A stretch of 64,000 nt of DNA from JAOBAU01 sp034667465 (GTDB lineage: Bacteria > Acidobacteriota > Thermoanaerobaculia > Gp7-AA8): positions 1 through 64,000 of the forward strand of contig JAXDJV010000012.1 of the NCBI GenBank assembly GCA_034667465.1, given 5' to 3'. This document shows, piece by piece, positions 16,238-26,600 of the stretch. The notes beneath the pieces were generated by a model. It made no database searches. It saw nothing but the letters and a program-made list of their open reading frames with translations, and had not been told where the DNA came from. The position numbers were made by a program, and so were the translations under genes. How positions within the stretch are numbered: position 1 is the first letter of the stretch; the number at the start of each line of letters is the position of its first letter.

Positions 16238-18204
16238 ACACGCTGCTTGGCGGTCCGTTCGCGCAGGCCATCGGCTGGGCGCTCCTTCATCTGTTGTGGC
16301 AGGGCGCACTCGTCGCCGGCATCCTCGCGGCGTCGCTCGCGCTGCTGAAGCATCGCGGCGCGAACGTTCGCTATCTCGCGTCGTGCGCGGCGCTCGTGCT
16401 GCTGGTCGCGCTTCCGGTCGCGACGGCGTGGCGCGCGTACGAAACGCCGCTGCCTTCGCCTGCTCCCGCTCCCGCGTTTGCCGCGGTCACCGAGTTTCTC
16501 GCACCAGCCGTCGCATCCGCGACGACGGCCGACACCACCTGGAGCGAGCGCGGACAGCAGTTCCTGAACGGTGCGAAAACGTATCTGCCGCAGATCGTCC
16601 TCGTCTGGCTGATCGGCGTCGCGTTCCTTTCGCTTCGGCTGCTTTACGGCTGGTCGGAAGCACAGCGTCTCGCACGCGACGGCGCCACGCGCGCATCGAG
16701 CGAATGGGAAGCATCGCTGGCGCGCATCGCCGAGGCGATGCAGCTTCGCCGCGCGGTGACGCTCCTCGAATCGGCGAAGGTCGAAGTGCCGACCGTCATC
16801 GGCTGGCTGCGCCCGATCGTGCTGCTGCCGGCGGCGACGCTGGCCGGTCTTTCGCGCGAACAGCTGGAGATGGTGCTCGCGCACGAGCTCGCACACATTC
16901 GCCGCCACGACTTCTTCGTGAACCTCGTGCAGGCGATGGTCGAAACACTGCTCTTCTATCATCCGGCGGTCTGGTGGATCTCGCGTCAGGTGCGCATCGA
17001 GCGCGAAAACTGCTGCGACGATCTCGCGATCTCCGTCTGCGGCAACGCGCTGCAATACGCCCGCGCGCTCACTCGGCTCGAAGAGCTGCGCATCGATCCG
17101 CCCTCGACGGTTCTCGCCGCGAACGGCGGCTCGCTGCTCGTCCGCATTCGGCGTCTGGTTGCGTCGCGCGCGGAATCGACCAGCGCACCGTCGCGCTGGG
17201 CTGCCGGCGCCGCGCTCGTCACCGTGCTCGTCGCGCTGCTGGCGATGCCGTCGATGCCGCTCTTCGCGAAGCATGACGACACGCCGAAACCGGCTCCCGC
17301 TCCGTCGAAGCACTCCTCGTCATCGTCATCGCCACACTCGTCGAAGAACTGCAACAGTGAAGCGCGCAGCGAGATCGACGTCCACGCGAGCGCCGCGCCT
17401 GAAGCCGATGACACGGATGTCGACGTCAATGTCGACGATCTGACAATCGATATCGACGCTCCCGAACCGCCGGAGCCGCCCGATCCACCCGACGCTCCCG
17501 ATACGCCGGAACCGACGCCTGCAGTACCGCCGGCGCCGCCTGCACCACCGGCCGCGCCGACTCCGATGGCCTGGCCGCACGCCGTGGCTCTTGCGCCGCT
17601 GGCCGGCATCAACGAAGCGGTCACCGAGGCGATCGCGCCGGGCATCGCCGCGGCGGTCGGTGAAGTTCGCGTGGTCGTACCTGAGGTAAGAGTTCGCGTC
17701 CCGCACGTCACGGTGACGCCGCGGTCCGCGCGCCGCGTGCGCTCGTTCAGCAAAGGCGACAAGCTGACCGTCGACGAGCTGATCGCGCTTCGCACCTCCG
17801 GAATCACTCCCGAATACGTCAACGAGATGCGCGCCAATGCAGGACTCGGCGAGCTGTCGCTCGACGATCTCTTTGCGATGCGCATTCAGGGCGTCACCAT
17901 CGAATACCTCCGCTCGCTGCGCGCAGCCGGCGTTCAGATCAACTCCGCCAGTGACGCAGTGGCGATGCGCGTGCAGGGAATCACCGGCGAGTATGTGAAG
18001 CAGCTCGCCGAAGCCGGTTATCGCAATCTCTCGCCGCACGAGCTGATCTCTCTTCGCGTGCAGGGCGTGACGGCGTCGTTCGTGAAAACGCTTGCCGACG
18101 CCGGCTACAGGAATCTCTCCGCCGAAGAGCTGGCGCGTCTCGCGGCCAGCGGCGTCAACGCCGATTTCATCCGCGATCTCGCACAGTACCGCTCGAAGAA
18201 GTAA
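16234..18204 (+). CDS. M56 (BlaR1/MecR1-like) membrane metalloprotease with C-terminal helical repeats
   Basis: A 656-aa membrane sensor-protease. Zinc motif HELAH at residues 217-221, with a likely third-ligand Glu in RIERENCCDD (about 254-263); membrane segments at about 5-35, 45-65, 128-145 and 315-335. The penicillin-binding sensor domain of BlaR1 is absent. Instead there is an acidic, Pro/Ala-rich linker (about 345-450, with DTDVDVNVDD) and five tandem repeats of about 29 residues (510-656) of the form GVTxEYVxxLxxAGYRNLSxxELIxLRVQ. The same repeat makes up most of the next gene product. Inference: the repeats replace the antibiotic sensor, and the pair with BlaI controls something other than beta-lactamase. 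Confidence 0.9.
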   Translation: MNTLLGGPFAQAIGWALLHLLWQGALVAGILAASLALLKHRGANVRYLASCAALVLLVALPVATAWRAYETPLPSPAPAPAFAAVTEFLAPAVASATTADTTWSERGQQFLNGAKTYLPQIVLVWLIGVAFLSLRLLYGWSEAQRLARDGATRASSEWEASLARIAEAMQLRRAVTLLESAKVEVPTVIGWLRPIVLLPAATLAGLSREQLEMVLAHELAHIRRHDFFVNLVQAMVETLLFYHPAVWWISRQVRIERENCCDDLAISVCGNALQYARALTRLEELRIDPPSTVLAANGGSLLVRIRRLVASRAESTSAPSRWAAGAALVTVLVALLAMPSMPLFAKHDDTPKPAPAPSKHSSSSSSPHSSKNCNSEARSEIDVHASAAPEADDTDVDVNVDDLTIDIDAPEPPEPPDPPDAPDTPEPTPAVPPAPPAPPAAPTPMAWPHAVALAPLAGINEAVTEAIAPGIAAAVGEVRVVVPEVRVRVPHVTVTPRSARRVRSFSKGDKLTVDELIALRTSGITPEYVNEMRANAGLGELSLDDLFAMRIQGVTIEYLRSLRAAGVQINSASDAVAMRVQGITGEYVKQLAEAGYRNLSPHELISLRVQGVTASFVKTLADAGYRNLSAEELARLAASGVNADFIRDLAQYRSKK

Positions 18205-18218
18205 CGAGGACGATCATC

Positions 18219-19154
18219 ATGAAACGGGCACTCATCGCACTCGCCGGCGCACTCATTGCCGCCATCGCGCTTGCCGACATTCGCGGCACGTGGACGATGG
18301 AACATCCGGCACGCGCCGGCGAAGGGATCGTGCAGCTCAACATCTCGCGCGATCACAATCAGTTGGGCTCGACGTTTCCCGTCTCGTCGTTCAGCGGTCT
18401 CTCGCTCGCCGATGGCGCATCGAAGTTCGAGCTGCGCGCGGAGGCGGGGACGATCCAGTTCGACGGAACGTTCCGCGATGGCGACGGCGCCGGGCACTTC
18501 TCGTTCCTGCCGAATGCGAAGTTACGCGACACGCTTCGCTCGATGAACGTGCGCGAGATCGGCGACGTCGATGATGAGAAGCTGCTGCAGCTCGCGCTGC
18601 ACGGCATCTCGACCGATTTCATCCGCTCCATGCGCGCCGAGGGATATGACGTCACACTCGATCAGTACGTGGCGATGAGGATCTTTCGCGTGACGCCGGA
18701 GCTCATTCACGAGCTGCGCGCGCTCGGCTTCGACAAGCTGCCGTACGACACCCTGATCGCATCGCGCGTGCATCGCGTGACGCCGGAGTACATCCGTTCG
18801 ATGCGCGCCGCCGGCTATTCGCTGTCGATGGATCAGCTCCTCACCTCACGCATCCACCGCGCCGATCCCGAGTTCGCCACAAAAATGCGCGACCTCGGAT
18901 ACCCGAATCTCGCGTTCAACGACATGGTCGCGTTCCGCATTCACGGCGTATCACCGGAGTTCATCAGCGAGCTCGCTGAGCTCGGCTACCGCAACATCTC
19001 AGCCGGCAATCTCGTGACGATGCGCATTCACGGTGTCACGCCGAAGTACATCCGCGAGCTGAAAGATGCCGGCTACGAAAAGGTGCCGGTCGAGAAACTC
19101 GTCTCGATGCGCATTCACGGCGTCGACGCGGCGTTCATTCAGAAGGTGAAGTAG
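18219..19154 (+). CDS. Secreted protein with seven 28-29-aa helical repeats shared with the M56 sensor
   Basis: A 311-aa exported protein. Signal peptide (MKRALIALAGALIAAIALA), a beta-rich N-terminal domain of about 90 residues (DIRGTWTMEHP...GTIQFDGTFRDGDGAGHFSF), then seven tandem repeats from about residue 118 to the end, each with a core MRIHGVTPxYIRELxxAGY. The repeat matches the C-terminal repeats of the adjacent M56 protein. It follows that gene by 14 bases, so blaI, M56 and this gene form an operon. The catalytic function is unknown; it could be a ligand, inhibitor or substrate of the M56 protein. Confidence 0.85.
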   Translation: MKRALIALAGALIAAIALADIRGTWTMEHPARAGEGIVQLNISRDHNQLGSTFPVSSFSGLSLADGASKFELRAEAGTIQFDGTFRDGDGAGHFSFLPNAKLRDTLRSMNVREIGDVDDEKLLQLALHGISTDFIRSMRAEGYDVTLDQYVAMRIFRVTPELIHELRALGFDKLPYDTLIASRVHRVTPEYIRSMRAAGYSLSMDQLLTSRIHRADPEFATKMRDLGYPNLAFNDMVAFRIHGVSPEFISELAELGYRNISAGNLVTMRIHGVTPKYIRELKDAGYEKVPVEKLVSMRIHGVDAAFIQKVK

Positions 19155-19162
19155 CGCACGCT

Positions 19163-19252
19163 GTCATCCCGAGCGTAGCGAGGGATCCGGGCGGGAGGGG
19201 CGCGCCGATGCGCCCCGCCCACCCGGATCCTTCGCTGACGCTCAGGATGACG
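19163..19252. repeat. REP-like palindrome (copy 1)
   Basis: Left arm GTCATCCCGAGCGTAGCGAG continuing to GGATCCGGGCGGG; right arm CCCGCCCACCCGGATCCTTC continuing to GCTGACGCTCAGGATGACG. The arms pair over roughly 40 bases with a few mismatches and a short loop. It lies between convergent genes (repeat protein and VIT/VWA protein), 9 bases after one stop and 6 before the other. The same outer arm occurs at 55449-55535 and, degenerate, at 45593-45709. Confidence 0.8.
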
Positions 19253-19257
19253 TCGCG

Positions 19258-22200
19258 TCACTTCACTGTCACCGCCGCAATGTAGCGCATCGATTTGCCG
19301 CCCTCCGCGAGGCGGAACGGGAAGATGTCGACGCCCGGCTCGCGGTCGTCGCCGCGATCGCGGACGATCACGACGATGCCGCGGCTGACGCCCATCGGTC
19401 CCGATGCGAAGTAGTTCACGCCTACGTGATACGTCCCCGGCACGACGCGCGCGGTGCGGACGACTTCCGGTCCGAGTCCCTGCGTGATGTCCTGATAGAG
19501 CTCGAGTCCCGTCGCCGTTTTGTTGTGCGAGTAGAAGCACTCCTCCCCTTTCGGATCGACGACGTGCAGATCGACGTCGTTCGCGTCGGTCTCCCACGCG
19601 ATCGAAACGCGAAGCGCATCGCGGCGTTCGAGTGACACGTTGTGATCGCGCGCCCGTTCCGCGATCTCGTCGCGGCGCGACGGATCCTTCACCAGCCAGC
19701 CGCGATAGATGTAGCCGAGCTCTTCGCGCACGACGCGCTGCGCGTCGCCGTACCAGTTCGGGAACGTCTGCTTCGTCGCCTGTTCGAGAATGCGCGCCGC
19801 TTCTTCGTAGCGTCCCTGCTGCCAGAGCATCAGCGCGAGATGGCGATAGCTGTTGACGCGATCGGGACGCAGTTCGAGCGCGCGGCGCAGCGGAGTTTCG
19901 GCGATGCGCGCCTGATTGAGGCGAAGAAGCAAAACGCCGGCGCGCTGCAGCAGTTCCGGTTTCGCGGCGGCGACTTCGATCAGCGAGGCGATGGCGCGCG
20001 CCGCTTCGCCGTCGAGGTCGAGATGCTCGTCGGCGAGGCCGAGGAGCTCGTAGAGCTGCGGGTTCTCCGGATCGTACGGCTGCCAGCGGAGCGCGAGCTC
20101 GCGCAGCGCGCGCCATTCACCGCGTGCGGCGAGCGCTTCGCCGAGGGCGTTGTACGTGGCGCGATCGCGCGGGTCGTCTTTGAGTTTCTTTCGGAGCTCG
20201 GCGACTTCGTCGTCAGTCGGTTTACGGAGATGCGTCCACGAAATGTCGGATGGTTCGTCGTGTTGGGGACGCGGCATCGGCGCTGTGACAGGGGTGTTCG
20301 ATCCAACATACGGAACGCGAGGACCTGGCATAGTCCCCGCCGGATGCGATCCGAGCCATGCCGCGTCGTAATCGACCGAGTAGCGTCCTTCGGCATGCAT
20401 CGAAACGACCACCGAATCCTGCGACACCGTCGGCGCATTCGCCGTCACCGTGATCGGTTCGCTGACGGCTCCGCCGACGACACCGCCGACGTTGCGTCCC
20501 GTTTCTTCAGCCCGCGGGCGCGGCGGAGGCGGCGCCGCTTTCGTAATCCGGTTCCCTTGCGGGACATTGATCGGCTGGCGATCGAGACGCGCGATTCCGC
20601 CCGCGTCGATCGTCAGAATTGCGGCGAGTGCGCGGCGATCGAGACCGAAGCGCTGATAGTCCCATTCCGTTTCGAGCACGAGCATCGTCGTGCGCGGAAT
20701 GACGACGCGCTGCTCGGTACTGATCTTCACCTGTTCGGTCGCCAGCGCGCGGCGCACCGCTTCCGAAGGTTCGTTCGCTTCGCGCTCGGCGAGATATTCG
20801 AGATAGGCGCGATACGCCTCGCGCTCGAGCAGCGGCGCGTACGTCCCGGAGGTCAGTCGCGTCGACGACGCCGCGGCGATGTTGCGGTTGCCGCTGCTGA
20901 CGAGATGGACGGACGGTTCTGCGCCGGCGTTGCGCTTGCCGAGGACGATGATCTCGTCGCCGGATGCGACGTCGTCGACGTGGCGCGGATAGACCCACTC
21001 CGCATTTGTGTCGTCGACGTCGAACGACGCGCCAAGCGGACGACGCATCGACTGCGCGGCTTCGCGCGCACGCGTCGTCAGCTGATCGGAGAACGGCACG
21101 TCGATGACGCGGCCGCGGCCTGCGGTGAGCGCCTTCGCGATCGGCGCGTCTTCGCGCGGCCCGAGGATCAGCGCGTGAATCGTGGAGCGCTGCGGAATCG
21201 CTTTGATGGCGGCGATCAGTTCCTTCGGTTCGGTTTTGCCGACCGTGGCCACGAGATCGGAAGCGATCACGATCGCCTGTTCCGGATTCTTTTGTGCGCG
21301 CGTGGCGACGTCGCGGAGAACCTTCTCGATGTCGGAGCCGCCCAGGAACAGACGGGCGCGGAGGAGTGTGGCGACGCGCGACGACATTTCGGCGGCGGTC
21401 CCGCTGCCGAGCGGCGACAGCTCCTGATCGAATGCGATCAGCTCGACGCGATCGGAATCGGGCAGCGACTTCAGGATCGTTTCGAGTGCGTTGATCCGAT
21501 GCGCGGAGCCTTCCGCGGAAGACGCTGATGTGTCGATGTAGAACAGCCACGACCGCGGCGCGAACGCCTGCGCGGCGGTGACGTCCGGCCGGAACGCGGC
21601 GAGGTAGAAATCGCCTGCCGTGACGAGCCGGGCACGCGACGCATCGGCGGACGGCTTCCACGAAAGCTCGATGTCGCGCTGCGCGATGTAGTTGCTCTCA
21701 TCGATCGAGATCACTTCCGTCGTCGAGTGCTGCGCTCCCGACGGACCGGAGATCTCCGGCGATTCGGCGCGCGCGCCGGAAACCTGCTCCTCGCCTGCGA
21801 GCGGCATCACGAATGCGCGGAAGGTAAACTTGTTGACCTTCGCCATTCCGCGGAGCGGCAGCGTGTAACTGCGCACGCCGTTGGTCAGCGGCAGCAGCGC
21901 CGAATACGAGAGCACGATACGCACCGCCGCATTCGGATCGATCGGAAAGATTCGTGCGGAGAAACGATTCCCCTGGTCCTGTTCGAGCAGCGCCGGATCG
22001 CGCATCTGATGGAGGAATTGCTCGTAGACCTGATTGGCGCGCAGCCGCTCCACGACTTCGCCTTCCATCAGCTGCCCGTTCACCTCTTTGGCGAAGCGGC
22101 TGATGGCGGCGTTGCGCGGCAGCGTGCAGCTGAAACGCCCTTCGATGCGTCGCGCCGTCGGATTGCGGAAGCGCAGCTCGAGCTCTGTCAGCGACAACAT

Positions 22201-22338
22201 GCCGTGGATCGCCGTGCGTACCGACAGCTCCTCGAGCGTTAACTCCTGACCGTCAGGATCGGAGAGTGAGATCGGCGCGTCGTCGGCGTGAGCAATGGCG
22301 GCGAATGCGAGGAGCAGCAGCGGAAGCAATCGTTTCAT
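19258..22338 (-). CDS. VIT and von Willebrand A domain protein with TPR and DUF2135 domains
   Basis: A 1026-aa exported protein. After a signal peptide (MKRLLPLLLLAFAAIAHA) comes a VIT domain (LSVRTAIHGMLSLTELELRFRN, residues 30-160), a VWA domain with MIDAS-like DTSAS and a GGSD loop (about 300-480), a long linker, TPR-like helices (about 780-890: YRHLALMLWQQGRYEEAARIL), and a C-terminal DUF2135 domain (ETDANDVDLHVVDPKGEECFYSH). The role is likely adhesion or assembly at the cell surface; no enzyme activity is apparent. The start at 22338 was chosen for the signal peptide; upstream in-frame sequence is unsupported. Confidence 0.88.
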   Translation of the reverse strand: MKRLLPLLLLAFAAIAHADDAPISLSDPDGQELTLEELSVRTAIHGMLSLTELELRFRNPTARRIEGRFSCTLPRNAAISRFAKEVNGQLMEGEVVERLRANQVYEQFLHQMRDPALLEQDQGNRFSARIFPIDPNAAVRIVLSYSALLPLTNGVRSYTLPLRGMAKVNKFTFRAFVMPLAGEEQVSGARAESPEISGPSGAQHSTTEVISIDESNYIAQRDIELSWKPSADASRARLVTAGDFYLAAFRPDVTAAQAFAPRSWLFYIDTSASSAEGSAHRINALETILKSLPDSDRVELIAFDQELSPLGSGTAAEMSSRVATLLRARLFLGGSDIEKVLRDVATRAQKNPEQAIVIASDLVATVGKTEPKELIAAIKAIPQRSTIHALILGPREDAPIAKALTAGRGRVIDVPFSDQLTTRAREAAQSMRRPLGASFDVDDTNAEWVYPRHVDDVASGDEIIVLGKRNAGAEPSVHLVSSGNRNIAAASSTRLTSGTYAPLLEREAYRAYLEYLAEREANEPSEAVRRALATEQVKISTEQRVVIPRTTMLVLETEWDYQRFGLDRRALAAILTIDAGGIARLDRQPINVPQGNRITKAAPPPPRPRAEETGRNVGGVVGGAVSEPITVTANAPTVSQDSVVVSMHAEGRYSVDYDAAWLGSHPAGTMPGPRVPYVGSNTPVTAPMPRPQHDEPSDISWTHLRKPTDDEVAELRKKLKDDPRDRATYNALGEALAARGEWRALRELALRWQPYDPENPQLYELLGLADEHLDLDGEAARAIASLIEVAAAKPELLQRAGVLLLRLNQARIAETPLRRALELRPDRVNSYRHLALMLWQQGRYEEAARILEQATKQTFPNWYGDAQRVVREELGYIYRGWLVKDPSRRDEIAERARDHNVSLERRDALRVSIAWETDANDVDLHVVDPKGEECFYSHNKTATGLELYQDITQGLGPEVVRTARVVPGTYHVGVNYFASGPMGVSRGIVVIVRDRGDDREPGVDIFPFRLAEGGKSMRYIAAVTVK

Positions 22339-22456
22339 GGAGCGTTGGACGAATGAGCGGCATCGAAAGAAACCGAGGCGCAGGCCGGAAGTCGCCACGA
22401 TCCGCCGCGAAGCCGTCGGCCGGGGCTTTGCCAGGCAACGCTGCGGGCCGTGCCCG

Positions 22457-23425
22457 CTAGTGTCTGACCACTCGGCCGCGTCCGCGACCAACGGACGGCT
22501 GCCATCCCAGCTGCACCACCTCAAAGTCACTCCCGTGCATCGAACGGAACGCGTCAAACACCTCATCGGGCCAGCGCGTGTCGTACGTTCCGGTCACGAA
22601 CAGGTCGCTGCCGTTGTCGGCCACGATCAGTCCGTACGTCTTCATCGCCTGCAGAATCTTTCGCGACGCGGCGGGGAAGCGCGAGATATCGGTCGACGCT
22701 TTCAATCGCAGCCGCGCCCCCATCGGCAGCGCGCCGCTCGTCGAGCCGGCGCGATGCGACGCCGGCCAGACGTAACCGTTCGTGCTGCGCACCGTCACGC
22801 GGAACGCATGACGAATCGGATCGGGACCGAACACCTCATCGTAGCGAACGAGTCCCGGCAGCACCGCGAGGCCGGCGGCGTCGGCGCTCGTCCATTCTTC
22901 CGGACGGCGCGCGTTCGAATCGAGCGGAAAGATCGCACCCGATCCCGCTTCCCACCGATTCCGCGACGTGTTCCAGCGCAGCGCATACAGCTCGTAAAGA
23001 ATCCGATTGTCGCGATCGACGAGCAGCATGTGCCGGTCGCCGCCGGCGCGCGGATCGTTGCCGGCCAGACCACCTTCGATCCAGCGCTGCTGCGTCTTCG
23101 CCTCCTCCGGAATCGGATAGCCGCCGGCGTCGCTCTCGTCGTCGTAATCGAACGTCACCGCCACTTTCGGCTGCGTGCCGGCAACGACGATGTAAGGGAT
23201 GCCGTAGATCGGCGCCGACGGATCGCCGCTTTCACCGCCGAAATCGCCGTGCGCCGCGCGCGAGGTCCCGACGAACGAGATGAAGCTCGCGCTCTTCGCG
23301 TCGACCGGCGCCTGGGAGACGTCGACGTTCCACCAGTTCGTCGTCGGGAAGAGCGGGAGCGGCCGCGGCAACTCGCCACCGACCGTCGCAAACAGCAGCG
23401 CAATCACCACCGGCAAAACAGGCAT
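22457..23425 (-). CDS. Secreted protein of a widespread uncharacterised family (FPxTNWWN type)
   Basis: A 322-aa exported protein with a signal peptide (MPVLPVVIALLFATVGG). Recognisable family features, recalled from many soil-bacterial proteins, are LFPTTNWWNVDVSQAPVD, YGIPYIVVAG, DRHMLLVDRDNRILYELYAL, WTSADAAGLAVLPGLVRYDE and a C-terminal YGLIVADNGSDLFVTG. No enzymatic function is known to me. Conserved Trp, Asp and Tyr residues along the chain suggest a carbohydrate-active fold, which is speculation. It lies 118 bases upstream of the VIT/VWA gene in the same direction. Confidence 0.72.
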   Translation of the reverse strand: MPVLPVVIALLFATVGGELPRPLPLFPTTNWWNVDVSQAPVDAKSASFISFVGTSRAAHGDFGGESGDPSAPIYGIPYIVVAGTQPKVAVTFDYDDESDAGGYPIPEEAKTQQRWIEGGLAGNDPRAGGDRHMLLVDRDNRILYELYALRWNTSRNRWEAGSGAIFPLDSNARRPEEWTSADAAGLAVLPGLVRYDEVFGPDPIRHAFRVTVRSTNGYVWPASHRAGSTSGALPMGARLRLKASTDISRFPAASRKILQAMKTYGLIVADNGSDLFVTGTYDTRWPDEVFDAFRSMHGSDFEVVQLGWQPSVGRGRGRVVRH

Positions 23426-23563
23426 GTACTCATTCTTTACGGCTCACGCCGGTTGTTTGTGCGCGGCGTCACGTCGCGGCGAGGTTCCCTTTCGTTCCTT
23501 TCGCAGGGGGTGTCCCACGTCACAGCCGTGCAACAGCTTTGGCGGCAATGTGGCGGAATCCGA

Positions 23564-23593
23564 TTGAATGAGAATTGTTGTTCCGGCTACAAT
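23564..23593 (+). promoter_or_regulatory. Sigma70-type promoter for the giant secreted proteins
   Basis: TTGAAT (23564-23569) and TACAAT (23588-23593) are separated by 18 bases, 48 bases upstream of the 2774-aa protein start. A GAGGGG ribosome site follows at 23630-23635. Matches 4 of 6 and 5 of 6 to the consensus. The next giant gene starts 16 bases after the first ends, so both could be read from here. Confidence 0.5.
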
Positions 23594-23641
23594 CTGCACT
23601 TCAAATAACTCGGTCCAACAATCGAAGCGAGGGGTCCATCC

Positions 23642-26600
23642 ATGAAGAGCTGGCCGTTCCGGACGCCGGAAGAGCGTCGTTGCCCGTCCGATGTAAGCCA
23701 GGCGCCTGGCAGCGCCACGGTCAATTTCCGCCGTGCCGGTCTTGCGTTCTTTACGACGATTGCAACGCTGATCGCATTCGGCGTACTGCTTGGTCCTCAG
23801 GCGATGAGCACCGGCGGTGGCACGTTCACCGTCACGAACGTCGCCGACAACACGAGCGGCAACACGACCGCCGGCTCGCTGCGCGACGGCATCACCGCCG
23901 CGAACAACGGCGGCTGCGCGGCGCCCTGCACGATCGTGTTCGGCGTCACCGGCAACATCAATCTCTTCAGCCCCCTGCCGACGATCACCGTCGCGGCGGC
24001 CGGCCTGACGGTCGACGGCTTCAGCGCCACCGGCGCCGTGAAAAACACCGCCGCGTTCGGCAGTGCCATCAACGCCACGCTGCCGGTCGCGGTCACGTCA
24101 TCATCGGGCGCGGCGACTGCGTTCGACGTCGCCGGCAGCAACGTCACGATTCAGGGACTGGTGATCAGCGGCTTCAACACGCGCGCCGTTCGCCTCGCCA
24201 ATGTCTCCGGTACGGTCAAAGGCTGCTTCATCGGCACGAACTCCTCCGGCACCGCGGCGCAGTCGCCTCCCGGCGCGACCGGGATCGAAGTCAGCGGCGG
24301 GACCGGCAACGCCATCGGCGGCACGCTGCCCGAAGATCGCAATCTCATCAGCGGCAACACCGCGAACGGCATCTGGCTGAGCGGCAGCTCCGCAACCATC
24401 CTCGGCAATTACATCGGCACCAACGCCGCCGGCACCAGCGTGATCACATCGCAACCGGTCGGCATCCGCGACGACTCCGGCGGCAGCGACATCGGCAACG
24501 CCACGATGGGCAACGTCATCAGTGGCCACGGCACGAACGGAATCCTGCTTGCCACCGGCACCGGCACGGTCATCCGCAACAACCGCATCGGCACGAATGC
24601 GGCCGGCACCGGCAATCTCGGCAACAGCGTCGGCATCTTCCTCGGCGGCGCCGGCTCTCCCTCCGGAGTCAGCATCGGAGGCACCGCCTCGCAGGGAAAT
24701 CTCATCGGCGGAAACGCCACCGCCGGTATCGAGATCAGCAGCGCCGGAACCGCGAACACGATCTCCGAGAACAACATCGGAGTGAACCTCTCCGGCACGC
24801 TCGCAATCTCGAACAACATCGGCATCAAGATCGCCGGCGGCAGCACGTCGCTGACGATCAACAACAACCGCATCTGCGGCAGCGCCGCGCCCGGCGTGTT
24901 CATCGCCGCCGGTACCAACACGACGATCACGGCGAACGATATCGGCGTCTACGGTTCGACGGCGATCGGCAACGGCGGCCGCGGCGTGTATGTCACCGGC
25001 GGCACCGGCACTTCGATTACGAACAACAAGGTCGTCAACAACGTCGGCAATGGCGTCGACATCGACGGTCCGACCGGAGTGAAGATCACCGGCAACTCGA
25101 TCGGCAGCAATTCTCTGATCGGCATCGACCTGCACGCCTCGGCGCTCAACTCCGGCGCGACGCCGAACGACGGCGGCGACGTCGACTCAGGCGGTGGCAA
25201 CAACTATCAGAACTTCCCGAACATCACTTCCGCGGTGCTCAACGGCAGCACAGGAACCGCGACGCTGACGGCGAAGTTCCTCATCGATTCGGTCAATATC
25301 GTCGCTTCGCAGAGTTTCAAGGTCGAGCTCTTCGAAGCCGATACGAGCACGACGCCGCAGGGGCTGCGTCTCCTCGGCAGCCAGTGCTACGCCGGCAACA
25401 GCGGCGCGACCCTTTCGATGTCGGTGCCGACCGCCGGCCTCAGCGTCGGCAGCAAGATCGTCGGCACCGCGACGAGCTACACCGACAGCGGCTGCTCGAC
25501 CGTCGGCGACGGCACGTCAGAGTTCTCGACGGCGGCGATCACCACGCTGCAGCCCGGTCTCGTCGTCAACACCAGCGACAGCGGCTCCGGCTCGCTGCGC
25601 CAGGCGATTCTCGACGCGAACGGCGGCACCTGCGCGTCGCCCTGCACGATCACGTTCAACATTCCGACCAGCGATGCGAACTACAGCGCCGGCAGCGGCA
25701 CGTTCGCGATCAAACCGCTCTCCGCGCTGTCGGTGCTCGCCGCATCGAACGCATTCATCGACGGCAAGACCCAGACGACCTTCACCGGCAACACGAACGC
25801 TTCCGGCCCCGAGATCGTGATCGATGGAGCGCTGGCCGGTGCGACCAGCGGCCTACAGATCGGCTACAGCGTCGGCGGCAGCGGCGCGAACATCTCCATC
25901 CGCAGCCTCGTCGTAAACCACTTTCAGGGATACGGAATCGTCGTCGCCGGCAACGGCCCGAACAACGTCACGAACGCCACCGTCGTCGACTGCTACGTCG
26001 GCACCGACGGCACCGGCACGATCGCCCAGGCGAACGGCCTCGGCGGCATCGACATCCAGGAAGCGACCGGCACGCAGATCGGACTCGGAACCAACCTCGG
26101 CGGCGGACAGCCCAACGTCATCAGCGGCAATAACGGGAACGGCATCACGATCCTGAATTCGACGACGTCATCGACGAAGGTGGCCGGCAACATCATCGGC
26201 CTTGATGCTTTCAGTACTCCCAGCCTGCCGAACAATGGTGCAGGCATCTACATCGGCGGCGGCGCGATCAACAGCACGATCGGCGGCGGCAGCGCGGCCT
26301 TCGGCAACACCATCGCTTTCAACACCGGCGCCGGCATCGCGGTCGTCGGAACGTCGGCGCAGAACGGCATCCGCCGGAATTCGATCTACTCGAACGGCGG
26401 ACTCGGCATCGATCTCAACAACGACGGCATCACCGGCAACGACACCGGCGATGGCGACACAGGACCGAACGGCCTGCAGAACGCGCCGGTGCTCACGACG
26501 GCGTCATACAGCTGCGGCGGAAACACGACGGTCATCAACGGCACGCTGAACAGCGCGCCAGGGACGGCGTTCGAGATCGACTGGTTCACCAGCCCCACCG

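Noticed and set aside
15848..18204. Beta-lactam resistance regulator pair
   Set aside because: No penicillin-binding sensor domain in the M56 protein and no beta-lactamase gene nearby; called as a generic BlaI/M56 pair instead.
19642..21528. 628-codon open frame opposite the VIT/VWA gene
   Set aside because: Low-complexity Arg-rich shadow; the opposite frame carries VIT, VWA and DUF2135 motifs.
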